This document shows positions 25,106 to 33,285 of a stretch of DNA of 64,000 nt, in pieces. Both the position numbers and the translations under genes were made by a program. Below the pieces are notes generated by a model. It saw nothing but the letters and a program-made list of their open reading frames with translations. It did not search any database and was not told the DNA's origin. The DNA is taken from contig CALNXN010000011.1 in assembly GCA_942490645.1 (NCBI GenBank), positions 124,001-188,000 of the forward strand, read 5' to 3'. The stretch's first letter is position 1. Each line of letters starts with the position of its first letter. The DNA is from CALNXN01 sp942490645. GTDB taxonomy: Bacteria; Pseudomonadota; Alphaproteobacteria; Rhodobacterales; Rhodobacteraceae.

Positions 25106-25203
25106 GACGAAACGGTACCGGCGCACCTGATCTGGGTGCGCCGGTGCACTTTTTGGAACGGGAGCGGGGCAAACCCCGCCCAATTGACCAACAAAGGTGG
25201 GAC

Positions 25204-26010
25204 ATGACCGGATTATCCATACAAGGCCTGTCGATGCGTTTTGATTTGCCGGGCGGCGGGTCTGTGCAAGCGCTCAAGGATGTGTCGCTGGAGCTCAAAG
25301 CGGGCGAGTTAATGAGCGTGCTTGGCCCATCTGGCTGTGGCAAAACGACATTGCTGAACATCGTGGCGGGGTTTCTGGCCCCGACCGAAGGCAAATTGGT
25401 TTTGAACGGGCACGACATCAAAGGCCCGGACGCCGAACGCGGAATGGTGTTTCAGCAGGGCGCGCTGTTTGAATGGATGAGCGTGCGTGAGAATGTGGCG
25501 TTTGGCCCGTCGATGAAAGGAATACCGAAGGTCGATAAGGACAAGACCGTCAACCACCTTTTGGACGTCGTCGGCTTGCAGGACTTCAAGGAAAAGGCCG
25601 TTTACGAATTGTCCGGCGGGATGCAGCAGCGTGTGGCCTTGGCCCGCTGTCTGGCCAATGATCCGGATGTGATCTTGATGGATGAACCCTTGGGCGCGCT
25701 GGATGCGCTGACCCGCGAAAAGATGCAATCACTGGTGCTGAAGCTGTGGAAAGAAACGGGCAAGACGATCATCCTGATCACCCACTCGGTCGAGGAAGCG
25801 TTGCTGCTGGGCGAGCGCCTGATCGTGATGGCCCCGCGGCCTGGGCGGATCCACAAAGAGTATCGCCTGCCGTTTGCGGAGATGGGTGTGGACGCCGATC
25901 TGCGCGAAGTCAAAAAGCACCCTGAATTCGGCGCGCGTCGTGAGGAAATCCTGAGCATGATCTGGGACATGGAAGAAGAGATCATGGGTCGGACGGAGGA
26001 CGCGGCATGA
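25204..26010 (+). CDS. tauB: Taurine ABC transporter, ATP-binding subunit
   Basis: A 268-residue ABC ATPase. Walker A is GPSGCGKTT, the Q-loop FQQGALFEW, the signature LSGGMQQRVALARCLA, Walker B VILMDEPLGALDA, and the switch His ITHSVEEA. It energises uptake of taurine through TauC. The C-terminal about 45 residues after MAPRPGRI are family-typical for nitrate/sulfonate/taurine importers. ATG 25204 follows AGGTGGG closely; the open frame upstream overlaps the end of tauA and is not used. Its stop overlaps the tauC start (ATGA). Confidence 0.93.
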   Translation: MTGLSIQGLSMRFDLPGGGSVQALKDVSLELKAGELMSVLGPSGCGKTTLLNIVAGFLAPTEGKLVLNGHDIKGPDAERGMVFQQGALFEWMSVRENVAFGPSMKGIPKVDKDKTVNHLLDVVGLQDFKEKAVYELSGGMQQRVALARCLANDPDVILMDEPLGALDALTREKMQSLVLKLWKETGKTIILITHSVEEALLLGERLIVMAPRPGRIHKEYRLPFAEMGVDADLREVKKHPEFGARREEILSMIWDMEEEIMGRTEDAA

Positions 26011-27275
26011 TCCCTCTTCTGATGTATATCCTGATCTTTGCGGTGGCGTATTTCATCGTCACCAAACTGGTCCAGACGGCTGGCACTGCCGATTATACCT
26101 CGCTCAAGACGGTAACGTTTGGGGATGAAAGCGCTGTGCGACCCAATCGGGCCGCAGGGGTGATTTCCATTCTGACGATCTTCTTGATGTGGGGTGTTTT
26201 CACCGGGTCCAGCTTGTTGCCCGGTTTCTTGCATGCGCCCGGTCCGTTTGCCGGGACGACCAGTTTTACCTATACCGCGCAGGTCACCGGGCAGGCACCC
26301 GACGATGCAACTGTCACTGTGGTGGTGCACCCGCGTGACGAAAGCGTTGACGCGCCCGAGGTTGAGCCCGGCGATGGTTTTGCCAAAAACGATTCCGCGA
26401 CCGTGGCGCAGTGGCGCACCGGTTTGATCAACGTGGACCGCAATGATGATCTGACCAAACGAGACGGCGCTCAGGTGATTGCGATCAATGGGCAGAAAAT
26501 CCAGCCCGGCGAGACGGTTCAAGTGGATGGCGGGTCGATCACGCTGACCGACAAAGGCACGCCCAACTTCGAGCCGACGCGCGGCTGGCAGATGGAGCCG
26601 CTTTATCTGCCGTCACCAGAAGCTGTCTGGACGCGGTCTTTGCGGGTGATTGACGAAGGCTTTCGGAATTTCACGTTGTGGGAGCACTTGGGGTATTCCT
26701 TGTTCCGCGTGGTTATCGGGTTTTTGCTGGGTGCGCTGGTCGGAATTCCGCTTGGCTATGCGATGGGGTTGAGTGACTGGTTCCGCGGCTGGTTTGACCC
26801 GATCGTTGAATTCATGCGCCCGGTGCCGCCCTTGGCGTTGATCCCGCTGGTCATCATCTGGGCGGGTATCGGCGAGGCGGGCAAGATTATCCTGCTCTTT
26901 CTTGCGGCTCTTTGGATCATGGCGATTGCTGCGCGCTCCGGCGTATCGGGCGTCAAGATTTCCAAGGTGCATGCAGCGTATTCCCTGGGTGCGAGCAAGT
27001 GGCAAATCATGCGCCATGTGATCGTGCCCAACTCGCTGCCGGAGATCTTTACTGGCGCGCGGGTTGCGATGGGTGTGTGTTGGGGCACCGTCGTGGCAGC
27101 CGAGCTTGTCGCGGCGGAGCAGGGCGCAGGCATGATGATCATGACCGCGTCCAAGTTCCAGAACACCGATATCGTGATCATGGGTATTATTCTGATCGGT
27201 GTGATCGGCTTTGGTATCGACATGCTGATGCGCTGGGCCGAACGCATTCTGGTACCGTGGAAAGGCAAAGGCTGA
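26007..27275 (+). CDS. tauC: Taurine ABC transporter permease with a large periplasmic insert
   Basis: A 422-residue permease, about 140 residues longer than usual TauC. The C-terminal part from about residue 205 is a standard BPD permease with the coupling (EAA) loop AYSLGASKWQIMRHVIVPNSLPEI... and an AAELVAAEQGAG helix. Before it lie two extra hydrophobic segments (about 1-20 and 50-72) and a soluble, acidic domain of about 120 residues (75-195, including HPRDESVDAPEVEPG and GQKIQPGETVQVDGG). That domain is probably periplasmic, by the positive-inside rule. It is coupled to tauB by a 4-base overlap. The extra domain may contact TauA; that is inference. Confidence 0.9.
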   Translation: MIPLLMYILIFAVAYFIVTKLVQTAGTADYTSLKTVTFGDESAVRPNRAAGVISILTIFLMWGVFTGSSLLPGFLHAPGPFAGTTSFTYTAQVTGQAPDDATVTVVVHPRDESVDAPEVEPGDGFAKNDSATVAQWRTGLINVDRNDDLTKRDGAQVIAINGQKIQPGETVQVDGGSITLTDKGTPNFEPTRGWQMEPLYLPSPEAVWTRSLRVIDEGFRNFTLWEHLGYSLFRVVIGFLLGALVGIPLGYAMGLSDWFRGWFDPIVEFMRPVPPLALIPLVIIWAGIGEAGKIILLFLAALWIMAIAARSGVSGVKISKVHAAYSLGASKWQIMRHVIVPNSLPEIFTGARVAMGVCWGTVVAAELVAAEQGAGMMIMTASKFQNTDIVIMGIILIGVIGFGIDMLMRWAERILVPWKGKG

Positions 27276-27297
27276 GGCCTGCTTTGAGAGGGCTGGC

Positions 27298-27325
27298 AAA
27301 AGGCGCCTTCGGGCGTCTTTTCCAT
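27298..27325 (+). terminator. Rho-independent terminator of tauABC
   Basis: Stem AAAAGGCGCC (27298-27307) and GGCGTCTTTT (27312-27321) with a TTCG tetraloop and one G-T pair, 22 bases after the tauC stop. Confidence 0.9.
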
Positions 27326-27453
27326 TTTCGGCAACAAGGCCGCAGAATGAACGTCTTTTTTTCACACAATTCGTTCATCTTCGGTCAATAAGCTTGTGTA
27401 ATCCTCCCACTCGTCTAACTCTGAGGGCGAGCAAAATTACAGGCAAGGCTTCC

Positions 27454-28509
27454 ATGACCGTTGATACAACCTCGCAGGGGATGGATGCCTCTGACGAAAC
27501 TCCTTCGCGTGCTGCTTCGACTTGGGTCAGCGTTTTGGCCAAGTACCGTCAGCCCAATCCGGCGCGGTCGGCATTCGAAGTCGCAGTGAGCCTCGTTCCA
27601 TTCATTGGCATTTGGGCGCTGGCATGGTGGATGTTGTCTTTCAGCTACCTTCTGGCGTTTGCACTGGCTTTGGTGAACGGGCTGTTTTTGGTGCGTTTGT
27701 TCTGCATTCAGCATGATTGCGGGCATGGTGCGTTCTTTGCCAATCGAACTTTGAGCGACTGGACAGGACGTGTTCTGGGTGTGCTGACACTCACCCCTTA
27801 TGATGTCTGGCGGCGTTCACATTCCATCCATCACGCCAGCGCGGGCAATCTGGAAAAACGTGGCATGGGCGACGTGGTCACACTGACGGTCGAAGAGTAT
27901 CGTGCACGTGGCTGGATGGGGCGGCTTGGATACAGGGCGTATCGTCACCCTTTCGTTCTGTTCGTGCTGGGTCCGGCGTACCTGTTTTATCTGCAAAACC
28001 GCCTGCCGCTTGGTTTTTTTGACAGTGGTTGGACCTATTGGGTGTCTGCGATGACGACCAATCTGGGCATCGCTCTGATCGTCACCGCGATCGTATGGTT
28101 CGGTGGACTGGCACCTTTGCTGCTGGTGTTTGTGCCGACCACACTTCTCGCCGCGACTTTGGGTGTGTGGCTCTTTTACGTGCAACATCAGTTCGAGGAA
28201 ACGCAGTGGGACCAAGATGCTGATTGGGCGCTGCATGACGCCGCTTTGCATGGGTCGTCGCATTATGTGATGCCGAGGCTGTTACAATGGTTTACGGCCA
28301 ATATCGGCATCCATCACGTGCACCATCTGTATAGCCGTATTCCGTTCTATCGCTTGACGGAAGTGCTGCGCGATCATGGTGAATTGGCCCAGGCACAGCG
28401 CCTGAGCATCCGCGAGAGCATTGCATGCGCGCGCTTGCACCTGTGGGATGAAAACCAACGTCGACTGATGAGCTTTCGCCAAGTGCGCGCCGCTTACGGT
28501 GCCATCTAA
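27454..28509 (+). CDS. Membrane fatty acid desaturase
   Basis: A 351-residue integral membrane di-iron desaturase with about four to six hydrophobic helices. The three His boxes are HDCGH (near residue 90), HSIHHA (near 127) and HHVHH (near 288), the pattern of acyl-lipid desaturases. It should introduce a double bond into membrane acyl chains; regiospecificity is unknown. The ATG at 27454 follows AAGG at about 8 bases; an in-frame codon at 27394 would add 20 residues without SD support. It lies 130 bases after the tauABC terminator and is a separate unit. Confidence 0.9.
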   Translation: MTVDTTSQGMDASDETPSRAASTWVSVLAKYRQPNPARSAFEVAVSLVPFIGIWALAWWMLSFSYLLAFALALVNGLFLVRLFCIQHDCGHGAFFANRTLSDWTGRVLGVLTLTPYDVWRRSHSIHHASAGNLEKRGMGDVVTLTVEEYRARGWMGRLGYRAYRHPFVLFVLGPAYLFYLQNRLPLGFFDSGWTYWVSAMTTNLGIALIVTAIVWFGGLAPLLLVFVPTTLLAATLGVWLFYVQHQFEETQWDQDADWALHDAALHGSSHYVMPRLLQWFTANIGIHHVHHLYSRIPFYRLTEVLRDHGELAQAQRLSIRESIACARLHLWDENQRRLMSFRQVRAAYGAI

Positions 28510-28576
28510 CGACGCCAACTAGGCCGCTCCCGGCATATCATGCTAAACTTCCCTCACACAGAGGGGGGAGTGTGAC

Positions 28577-29059
28577 ATGAAACGGCGCAACTTTCTGGCG
28601 TTTGGAATGGCTGTTGTCGTTGTGGGGTGTGCGCCGCGCACAGGGCGATTGGCGGCGGGAACCCGATTGATTTTGATCCGGCACGCGGACCGCGCCGGCG
28701 ATTTCTTGAACAGCGATGGTCTAGCGCGGGCTCAGGCCATGGTGGGTGCCCTCGAAGGGACCGAAATCGATTTTATCTATTCGCCCGACATCGCGCGGAA
28801 CCTCGAAACTGCGCGGCCTTTGTCGCAGGCCCGTGCGCTGCCTGTGACGATCATTCCGTCTGAGTTTCTATTGGACCGACTGGCTACACAGGCCGCAGGG
28901 CGCACTGCGATCTGGATCGGCAACAAAGGCAATCTGATTTCAACCTTTGAGGCATTGGGCGCGGCTGGCCCCCCGCCTGTGAATTATGGCGATATGGTCA
29001 TTCTGGAGCCTGCACCATTGGGCGGCATCAGCGTCCAGAGGCTGCGCGTCGAGATTTGA
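28577..29059 (+). CDS. Lipoprotein of the histidine phosphatase superfamily
   Basis: A 160-residue protein. The N-terminus (MKRRNFLAFGMAVVVVGC) is a signal peptide with a lipobox ending at Cys18. The mature part starts with LILIRHADRAGD, the RHx motif of histidine phosphatases, and continues with DFIYSPDIARNLETARPLSQ. The C-terminal catalytic His region (normally GHG) reads WIGNKGNLIS, so the second catalytic His seems to be missing; it may be a binding or degenerate enzyme. A very strong SD (GAGGGGGGAG) precedes the ATG. Confidence 0.75.
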   Translation: MKRRNFLAFGMAVVVVGCAPRTGRLAAGTRLILIRHADRAGDFLNSDGLARAQAMVGALEGTEIDFIYSPDIARNLETARPLSQARALPVTIIPSEFLLDRLATQAAGRTAIWIGNKGNLISTFEALGAAGPPPVNYGDMVILEPAPLGGISVQRLRVEI

Positions 29060-29069
29060 GGCGCGCCGC

Positions 29070-31241
29070 CTAACGCTTGCGTTTTGGGGTGGCGTTGGGG
29101 CCTTTGCCCTTGTCCGGTCCGGTGGGTTTGCCGCGTTTGTGCGGTGGGACAAAGCGCTTTGACGGATCCGCTGCACGTCGCTTGGCGGCATCTGGATTCG
29201 GCGTGCGGTCTTTGTTTGTTGCACTTGCCGCTTTGGGTTTTCCGCCATGTGGCTTGGGTTTTCCGCCGGGTTTGCCTTTGGGGCGAGGCGCTGGACCGTC
29301 CGAATAGCCCTCGCGGGTGGCGGCGACCTCACGTTTGGCGTCGGCCTGACGGTCTTTTGTCCAGACCGGTTTTGTGCGTGGACCGCCTTCGGGCCGTGCG
29401 TTTTGTTTGGCCTTGGGCTTTGCGGCTGGGGTGTATTCAGCATCGGCGCGTGCATCGCGCTTGGGTTTCGGGACAGCGCCCGGCTTCATCGGGGACCGTT
29501 CGGTCTTGTGCGATTTTGGTGGGCGTTTTCCCTTGGGAGCGGCGGCAGGTTTGCGCGGTTTCACCTCTGCATCGGTGTCAGGTGCGCGGCGCGGTGCCGG
29601 GCGTGGGGTATGACGCTCGGTGCGTTCCGACGCATCACGGCGCGGTTTTGCCGACGCGTTGCGGTCAAGATCGGGTGCGCCGTCCATGCGCGTCAGGGTC
29701 ATCCCCTCGTCCAGACCAATTTCCTCACCCGCTGATTTGGCCAGCGCATCGGCGCGTGTGGCCAGAACCTCGACATACGAATGGCGCGGTTGAACACGGA
29801 TGGCGCCAATGTCGTCGCGCGTCATGTCGCCGACACGGCACAGCATCGGGAGCAACGTGCGAGGTTCCGCCCCATCAGTGCGCCCTTGGCTGACTCGAAA
29901 CCACACAGATGGGCCAAAGCTTTTGCGTGGCCGGTCGTCGGCCGCGGACGCGTCTGTGAGGTCCTCAGGAGCGGATTGCTTGGCGCGGCTGAGGTTCACG
30001 AAGGCAGCGGCCAACTGTTCGGGTGAAAACTGCGCGACCAGCGCGGCCACCATGTCTGCGGCTTCCTCCGGCACCGGGTTCGTCCATGACGGATCGGCCA
30101 GAAGCCGTTCTTCGTCCTTGGCCATGACATCGGCGGCAGAGGGTGGGTTGGCCCATTCGACCTGCAGCTTTGCCCAGCCGACCAAGCGGTTCGCCTTGGT
30201 GCGCATTTTGGGCGGTACGATCAGCGCAGACACGCCTTTTCGGCCCGCACGGCCTGTCCGACCGGATCGGTGCAGCAGCGTGTCCGAATTGGACGGCAAA
30301 TCCGCGTGTACGACCAGATCGAGGTTCGGCAAATCGATGCCGCGTGCGGCGACATCAGTGGCCACGCAAACGCGCGCACGCCCGTCTCGCAACGCCTGAA
30401 GCGCGTTGGAGCGTTCGGATTGCGTCAGCTCGCCAGACAGCGCAACCACGGAAAAATTCCGGTTGGTCAGCTTGGCCGTCAATCGTGCAACGGCGGCGCG
30501 GGTGTTGCAAAAAACGATGGCGTTCTTGGCCTCATAAAATCGCAGCACGTTTATGATGGCGTTTTCAGTGTCACGCGGATGAACGCTGAGCGCGCGGTAT
30601 TCGATGTCCGCGTGTTGGCGTGCCTCTCCCATGACCTCGACCCGTTGCGCATCGCGTTGATAGCTTTCTGCAAGCTTGGCGATGGCTTTGGGGACGGTCG
30701 CGGAAAACATTAGGGTGCGCCGGTCGGCGGGGGCCTCGGACAGGATGAACTCAAGCTCTTCGCGAAATCCCAGATCAAGCATTTCGTCGGCTTCATCCAG
30801 TACAATTGCGCGGAGCGATGACAGATCAATATTGCCGCGTTTGATATGGTCACACAGTCGTCCGGGCGTCGCAACAACCACATGCGCGCCACGATCCAGA
30901 GCGCGCCGTTCCGAACGTGCATCCATCCCGCCTACGGTTGACATCACAGTTGCTCCAGCGGGGCCATAAAGCCAGGTCAATTCGCGCTGCACCTGCATGG
31001 CAAGCTCCCGCGTCGGTGCAATCACCAGTGCCAACGGCGCGCCCGCAGCTGCGAAATGCGTCTGCCCACCCAAGAGCGTCGGTGCGATCGCAAGACCAAA
31101 CCCGACGGTTTTGCCTGATCCGGTTTGCGCGGAAACAAGTAAATCAGCTTCCTCCAAAGTGGGATCCGTCACGGCCTCCTGCACGGGGGTGAGCGTTTCG
31201 TAGCCTTGTTTGGCCAGAGCGTCGGAAAGAGTCTGGATCAC
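29070..31241 (-). CDS. DEAD-box ATP-dependent RNA helicase
   Basis: A 723-residue helicase of the DeaD/CsdA type. Motif Q (TLTPVQ) and motif I AQTGSGKT are at about 38-45, DEAD at 149-152, SAT at 180-182, and HRSGRTGRAG of motif VI near 330. A DbpA-like RNA-binding domain follows (about 455-530, IGAIRVQPRHSYVEV). The last about 180 residues are Lys/Arg/Pro-rich and low in complexity, likely disordered and RNA-binding. Such proteins unwind structured RNA in ribosome assembly and cold adaptation. It converges on the lipoprotein gene with a 10-base gap. Confidence 0.93.
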   Translation of the reverse strand: MIQTLSDALAKQGYETLTPVQEAVTDPTLEEADLLVSAQTGSGKTVGFGLAIAPTLLGGQTHFAAAGAPLALVIAPTRELAMQVQRELTWLYGPAGATVMSTVGGMDARSERRALDRGAHVVVATPGRLCDHIKRGNIDLSSLRAIVLDEADEMLDLGFREELEFILSEAPADRRTLMFSATVPKAIAKLAESYQRDAQRVEVMGEARQHADIEYRALSVHPRDTENAIINVLRFYEAKNAIVFCNTRAAVARLTAKLTNRNFSVVALSGELTQSERSNALQALRDGRARVCVATDVAARGIDLPNLDLVVHADLPSNSDTLLHRSGRTGRAGRKGVSALIVPPKMRTKANRLVGWAKLQVEWANPPSAADVMAKDEERLLADPSWTNPVPEEAADMVAALVAQFSPEQLAAAFVNLSRAKQSAPEDLTDASAADDRPRKSFGPSVWFRVSQGRTDGAEPRTLLPMLCRVGDMTRDDIGAIRVQPRHSYVEVLATRADALAKSAGEEIGLDEGMTLTRMDGAPDLDRNASAKPRRDASERTERHTPRPAPRRAPDTDAEVKPRKPAAAPKGKRPPKSHKTERSPMKPGAVPKPKRDARADAEYTPAAKPKAKQNARPEGGPRTKPVWTKDRQADAKREVAATREGYSDGPAPRPKGKPGGKPKPHGGKPKAASATNKDRTPNPDAAKRRAADPSKRFVPPHKRGKPTGPDKGKGPNATPKRKR

Positions 31242-31337
31242 GGGAGATGTCCTGTCAGTTGGAGACCGGAAGCACCGGGCGCCCGCGCCTGTTAGGCTCT
31301 GGGGCGGCGAGAGTCGATGCTTTTCTGCGCTTGCAGC

Positions 31338-31742
31338 TTAGCCTTTGTCGTCGGGGAAGGCCGTCGGGCCGCCCTGTTCGGCCCACGTTGAAAAGCCTTC
31401 TTTCAGGTGTGCGGCCTCAAACCCCATATCCTGCAAAGTCGCGACCGTCAGAGCAGAACGCCAGCCCGAGGCACAGTGGAAGACGAACTTCTTGTCTTGC
31501 GCAAAAACCTCTTTGAAATAAGGGCTGGCCGGATCAACCCAGAATTCAGCCATGCCCCGGGGGCAATGAAAGCTGCCTGGGATGAAGCCTGCGCGCTGGC
31601 GTTCACGCACATCGCGAAGATCGACGATCACCACTTCGGGATCATCTACCATATTGATCGCCTCTGAGGTTTCGATTTCCTCGATGCGGGCGCGAGCAGC
31701 GGCGACCATATCCGCGGCGGTGGTCTTGAGTGTCTGGGGCAT
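31338..31742 (-). CDS. Rhodanese-like sulfurtransferase domain protein
   Basis: A 134-residue single rhodanese domain. VVIVDLRDVRERQRAGFIPGS is the CDC25-like N-terminal signature and FHCASGWRSA carries the active-site Cys (about residue 90) in a six-residue loop. It should transfer sulfane sulfur in the cytoplasm; acceptor unknown. The ATG at 31742 follows GAAGGAT at about 8 bases. The longer open frame to 31928 runs through the tRNA gene and is rejected. A role with sulfite from taurine metabolism is possible but not indicated by linkage. Confidence 0.88.
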   Translation of the reverse strand: MPQTLKTTAADMVAAARARIEEIETSEAINMVDDPEVVIVDLRDVRERQRAGFIPGSFHCPRGMAEFWVDPASPYFKEVFAQDKKFVFHCASGWRSALTVATLQDMGFEAAHLKEGFSTWAEQGGPTAFPDDKG

Positions 31743-31888
31743 GAGATAATCCTTCGCTTTGGAACTGAAGTGGCGGTGCGTGCGTTTCAGGCACGACGCG
31801 AGTAACGCGCGGCCCGGCTTGGCCAGAACCAAATAATTGTGCGCTCTCGTGCCGAATGGTGCAACACCCGCGCTTTGCGAAAGGTGTT

Positions 31889-31964
31889 TGGTGGAGCCTA
31901 GCGGGATCGAACCGCTGACCTCCTGCATGCCATGCAGGCGCTCTCCCAGCTGAGCTAAGGCCCC
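31889..31964 (-). tRNA. tRNA-Ala (anticodon GGC)
   Basis: A 76-base cloverleaf with the CCA end encoded. The acceptor GGGGCCT pairs with AGGCTCC; the D-arm holds AGCTCAGCTGGGAGAGC; the anticodon stem CCTGC/GCAGG encloses ATGGCAT with GGC at the anticodon; the T-arm contains GGTTCGATCC. It reads codon GCC (and GCU). Confidence 0.97.
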
Positions 31965-32005
31965 AAACCGACGAACTGTTTCCAGACCGTCGGCGTGCGC
32001 CGCTG

Positions 32006-32034
32006 AATAGGCGCATGTGTGGGCGGGATCAAGT
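32006..32034 (-). promoter_or_regulatory. Candidate sigma-70 promoter of tRNA-Ala
   Basis: On the minus strand TTGATC and TATTCA are spaced by 17 bases, followed by a GC-rich discriminator as is common before stable RNA genes. The predicted transcript start is about 35 bases before the tRNA. Confidence 0.45.
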
Positions 32035-32065
32035 CAAAAAGTGACCCCGTAAACAAACGTGTTGA

Positions 32066-32401
32066 TCAGTCGTCGTCGTTCGCCGGTACGTCGGCGATTT
32101 CGTCCAGTGGAACGTTGTCATCATCATCATCGTCATCTTCGAGGATGTCATCGCCCAGATCGACATCAACATCTTCGTCGTCGTCATCGTCCAATACAAC
32201 TTCGTCATCCTCAACGAGATCTTTCTTCGCTTTCGCTGTGACTGCGTCCTCTGCATCTGCGGCAATCATACGCGATTTGCTGAGGTCAACCTCGACCACT
32301 TCGCCCGTGTATGGGCTGACGATCGGATTCTTGTTCAGGTCGTAGAAACGTTTGCCGGTTGTGGGGCAGAGGCGTTTCGTTCCCCATTCTTCTTTGGGCA
32401 T
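32066..32401 (-). CDS. FYDLN-acid family protein (TIGR02300)
   Basis: A 111-residue protein of a family limited, as far as known, to alphaproteobacteria. The N-terminal part reads GTKRLCPTTGKRFYDLNKNPIVSPYTG, with the eponymous FYDLN motif, and resembles a degenerate zinc ribbon. The last about 40 residues are almost pure Asp/Glu with a few Val and Leu. The function is unknown. ATG 32401 follows AAAGGGGG at about 6 bases. The acidic tail explains the trinucleotide-like GATGAC pattern in the DNA here. Confidence 0.9.
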   Translation of the reverse strand: MPKEEWGTKRLCPTTGKRFYDLNKNPIVSPYTGEVVEVDLSKSRMIAADAEDAVTAKAKKDLVEDDEVVLDDDDDEDVDVDLGDDILEDDDDDDDNVPLDEIADVPANDDD

Positions 32402-32514
32402 GAAAAACCCCCTTTGCAATTACATGATCAAGTGTAGATGATTCAGGCCAAGTGCCATATGAGGGCAGGGCTGTAAAGGCCCAGCTTGTTGGGGCGAACG
32501 TATAGAGGCGATGA

Positions 32515-33201
32515 ATGTCTGAAATGGTCTTGCCCGGTGATCCACCGATCCCCTTGGTTCTGCGCCGTTCATCCCGCGCTCGGCGCATTTCGTTAAGAAT
32601 TTCGCAATTGGATGGGCGGGTGACTTTAACGTTGCCGCAACGCCTGCCGGTAGACGAAGCATTGGCGTTTGCACAAGAGAAACAGGTGTGGATTCGTAAG
32701 CATCTGGCCGCGCGCGGCACCGACATCGATGTGGGGCTGGGAGCCGAACTGCCTATCGGCGGGATGGTTCACCGGGTTGTGCAAGGTCGCGGGCGCCGGG
32801 TCACGTTCGAGAGCGGAACCGTCGCCGTACCCGGGGCCGAAGACCGTGTGGGCGCACGGTTGGCCGGGCATCTCAAGCAGATTGCCAGGGCGCGGCTGGC
32901 CGAAGCCTCTGATCATTACGCCTCCAAGCTAGGCAAACCTTATGCGCGCATCACTCTGCGCGATACGCGGTCGCGTTGGGGGTCATGTACGACGGATGGC
33001 GGGTTGATGTATTCGTGGCGCCTGATCCTCGCACCGCCAGAGGTTCTGGACTATGTGGCCGCCCATGAAGTGGCGCATTTGGCCGAGATGAACCATTCGC
33101 AAGCCTTCTGGGCTCAGGTCGAGCGGATCTACGGAGGTTATAGCAGTCCACGCAAATGGCTGCGGACCCATGGCAGCGATTTGCATAGGTATCGGTTCTA
33201 G
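32515..33201 (+). CDS. YgjP-like M48-family metallopeptidase (DUF45)
   Basis: A 228-residue protein. The C-terminal half has RITLRDTRSRWGSC, then the zinc-binding AAHEVAHLAEMNHSQAFW (His184, Glu185, His188, and the third-ligand region around His194), the SprT/WLM-like arrangement. It is predicted to be a cytoplasmic zinc protease or a protein of unknown role, as few members have been studied. The ATG at 32515 follows GAGG at 6 bases. It is not obviously part of an operon; the FYDLN gene is divergent on its left. Confidence 0.87.
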   Translation: MSEMVLPGDPPIPLVLRRSSRARRISLRISQLDGRVTLTLPQRLPVDEALAFAQEKQVWIRKHLAARGTDIDVGLGAELPIGGMVHRVVQGRGRRVTFESGTVAVPGAEDRVGARLAGHLKQIARARLAEASDHYASKLGKPYARITLRDTRSRWGSCTTDGGLMYSWRLILAPPEVLDYVAAHEVAHLAEMNHSQAFWAQVERIYGGYSSPRKWLRTHGSDLHRYRF

Positions 33202-33263
33202 TTTCGTTTCAACGCCGCTGAGACAATTCCATTCGCGCGCTGCGGGGTATTGACGGCGCGTTG

Positions 33264-33279
33264 ATTTGTGATCACAAAT
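33264..33279. promoter_or_regulatory. 16-base perfect palindrome, likely GntR operator
   Basis: ATTTGTGATCACAAAT is perfectly palindromic and ends 6 bases before the start codon of the GntR gene, overlapping its ribosome binding site. FadR-type GntR regulators bind such palindromes, so autorepression is likely (inference). Confidence 0.6.
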
Positions 33280-33285
33280 TGAAGC

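Noticed and set aside
24967..25203. Upstream extension of tauB
   Set aside because: It overlaps the end of tauA in another frame and the normal ABC N-terminus begins at 25204.
31743..31928. N-terminal extension of the rhodanese gene
   Set aside because: The extension would run through the tRNA-Ala gene and lacks an SD; ATG 31742 has a good one.
32090..32240. Trinucleotide-like repeat (TCA/TCG runs)
   Set aside because: It is explained by the poly-Asp/Glu tail of the FYDLN-acid protein on the minus strand.
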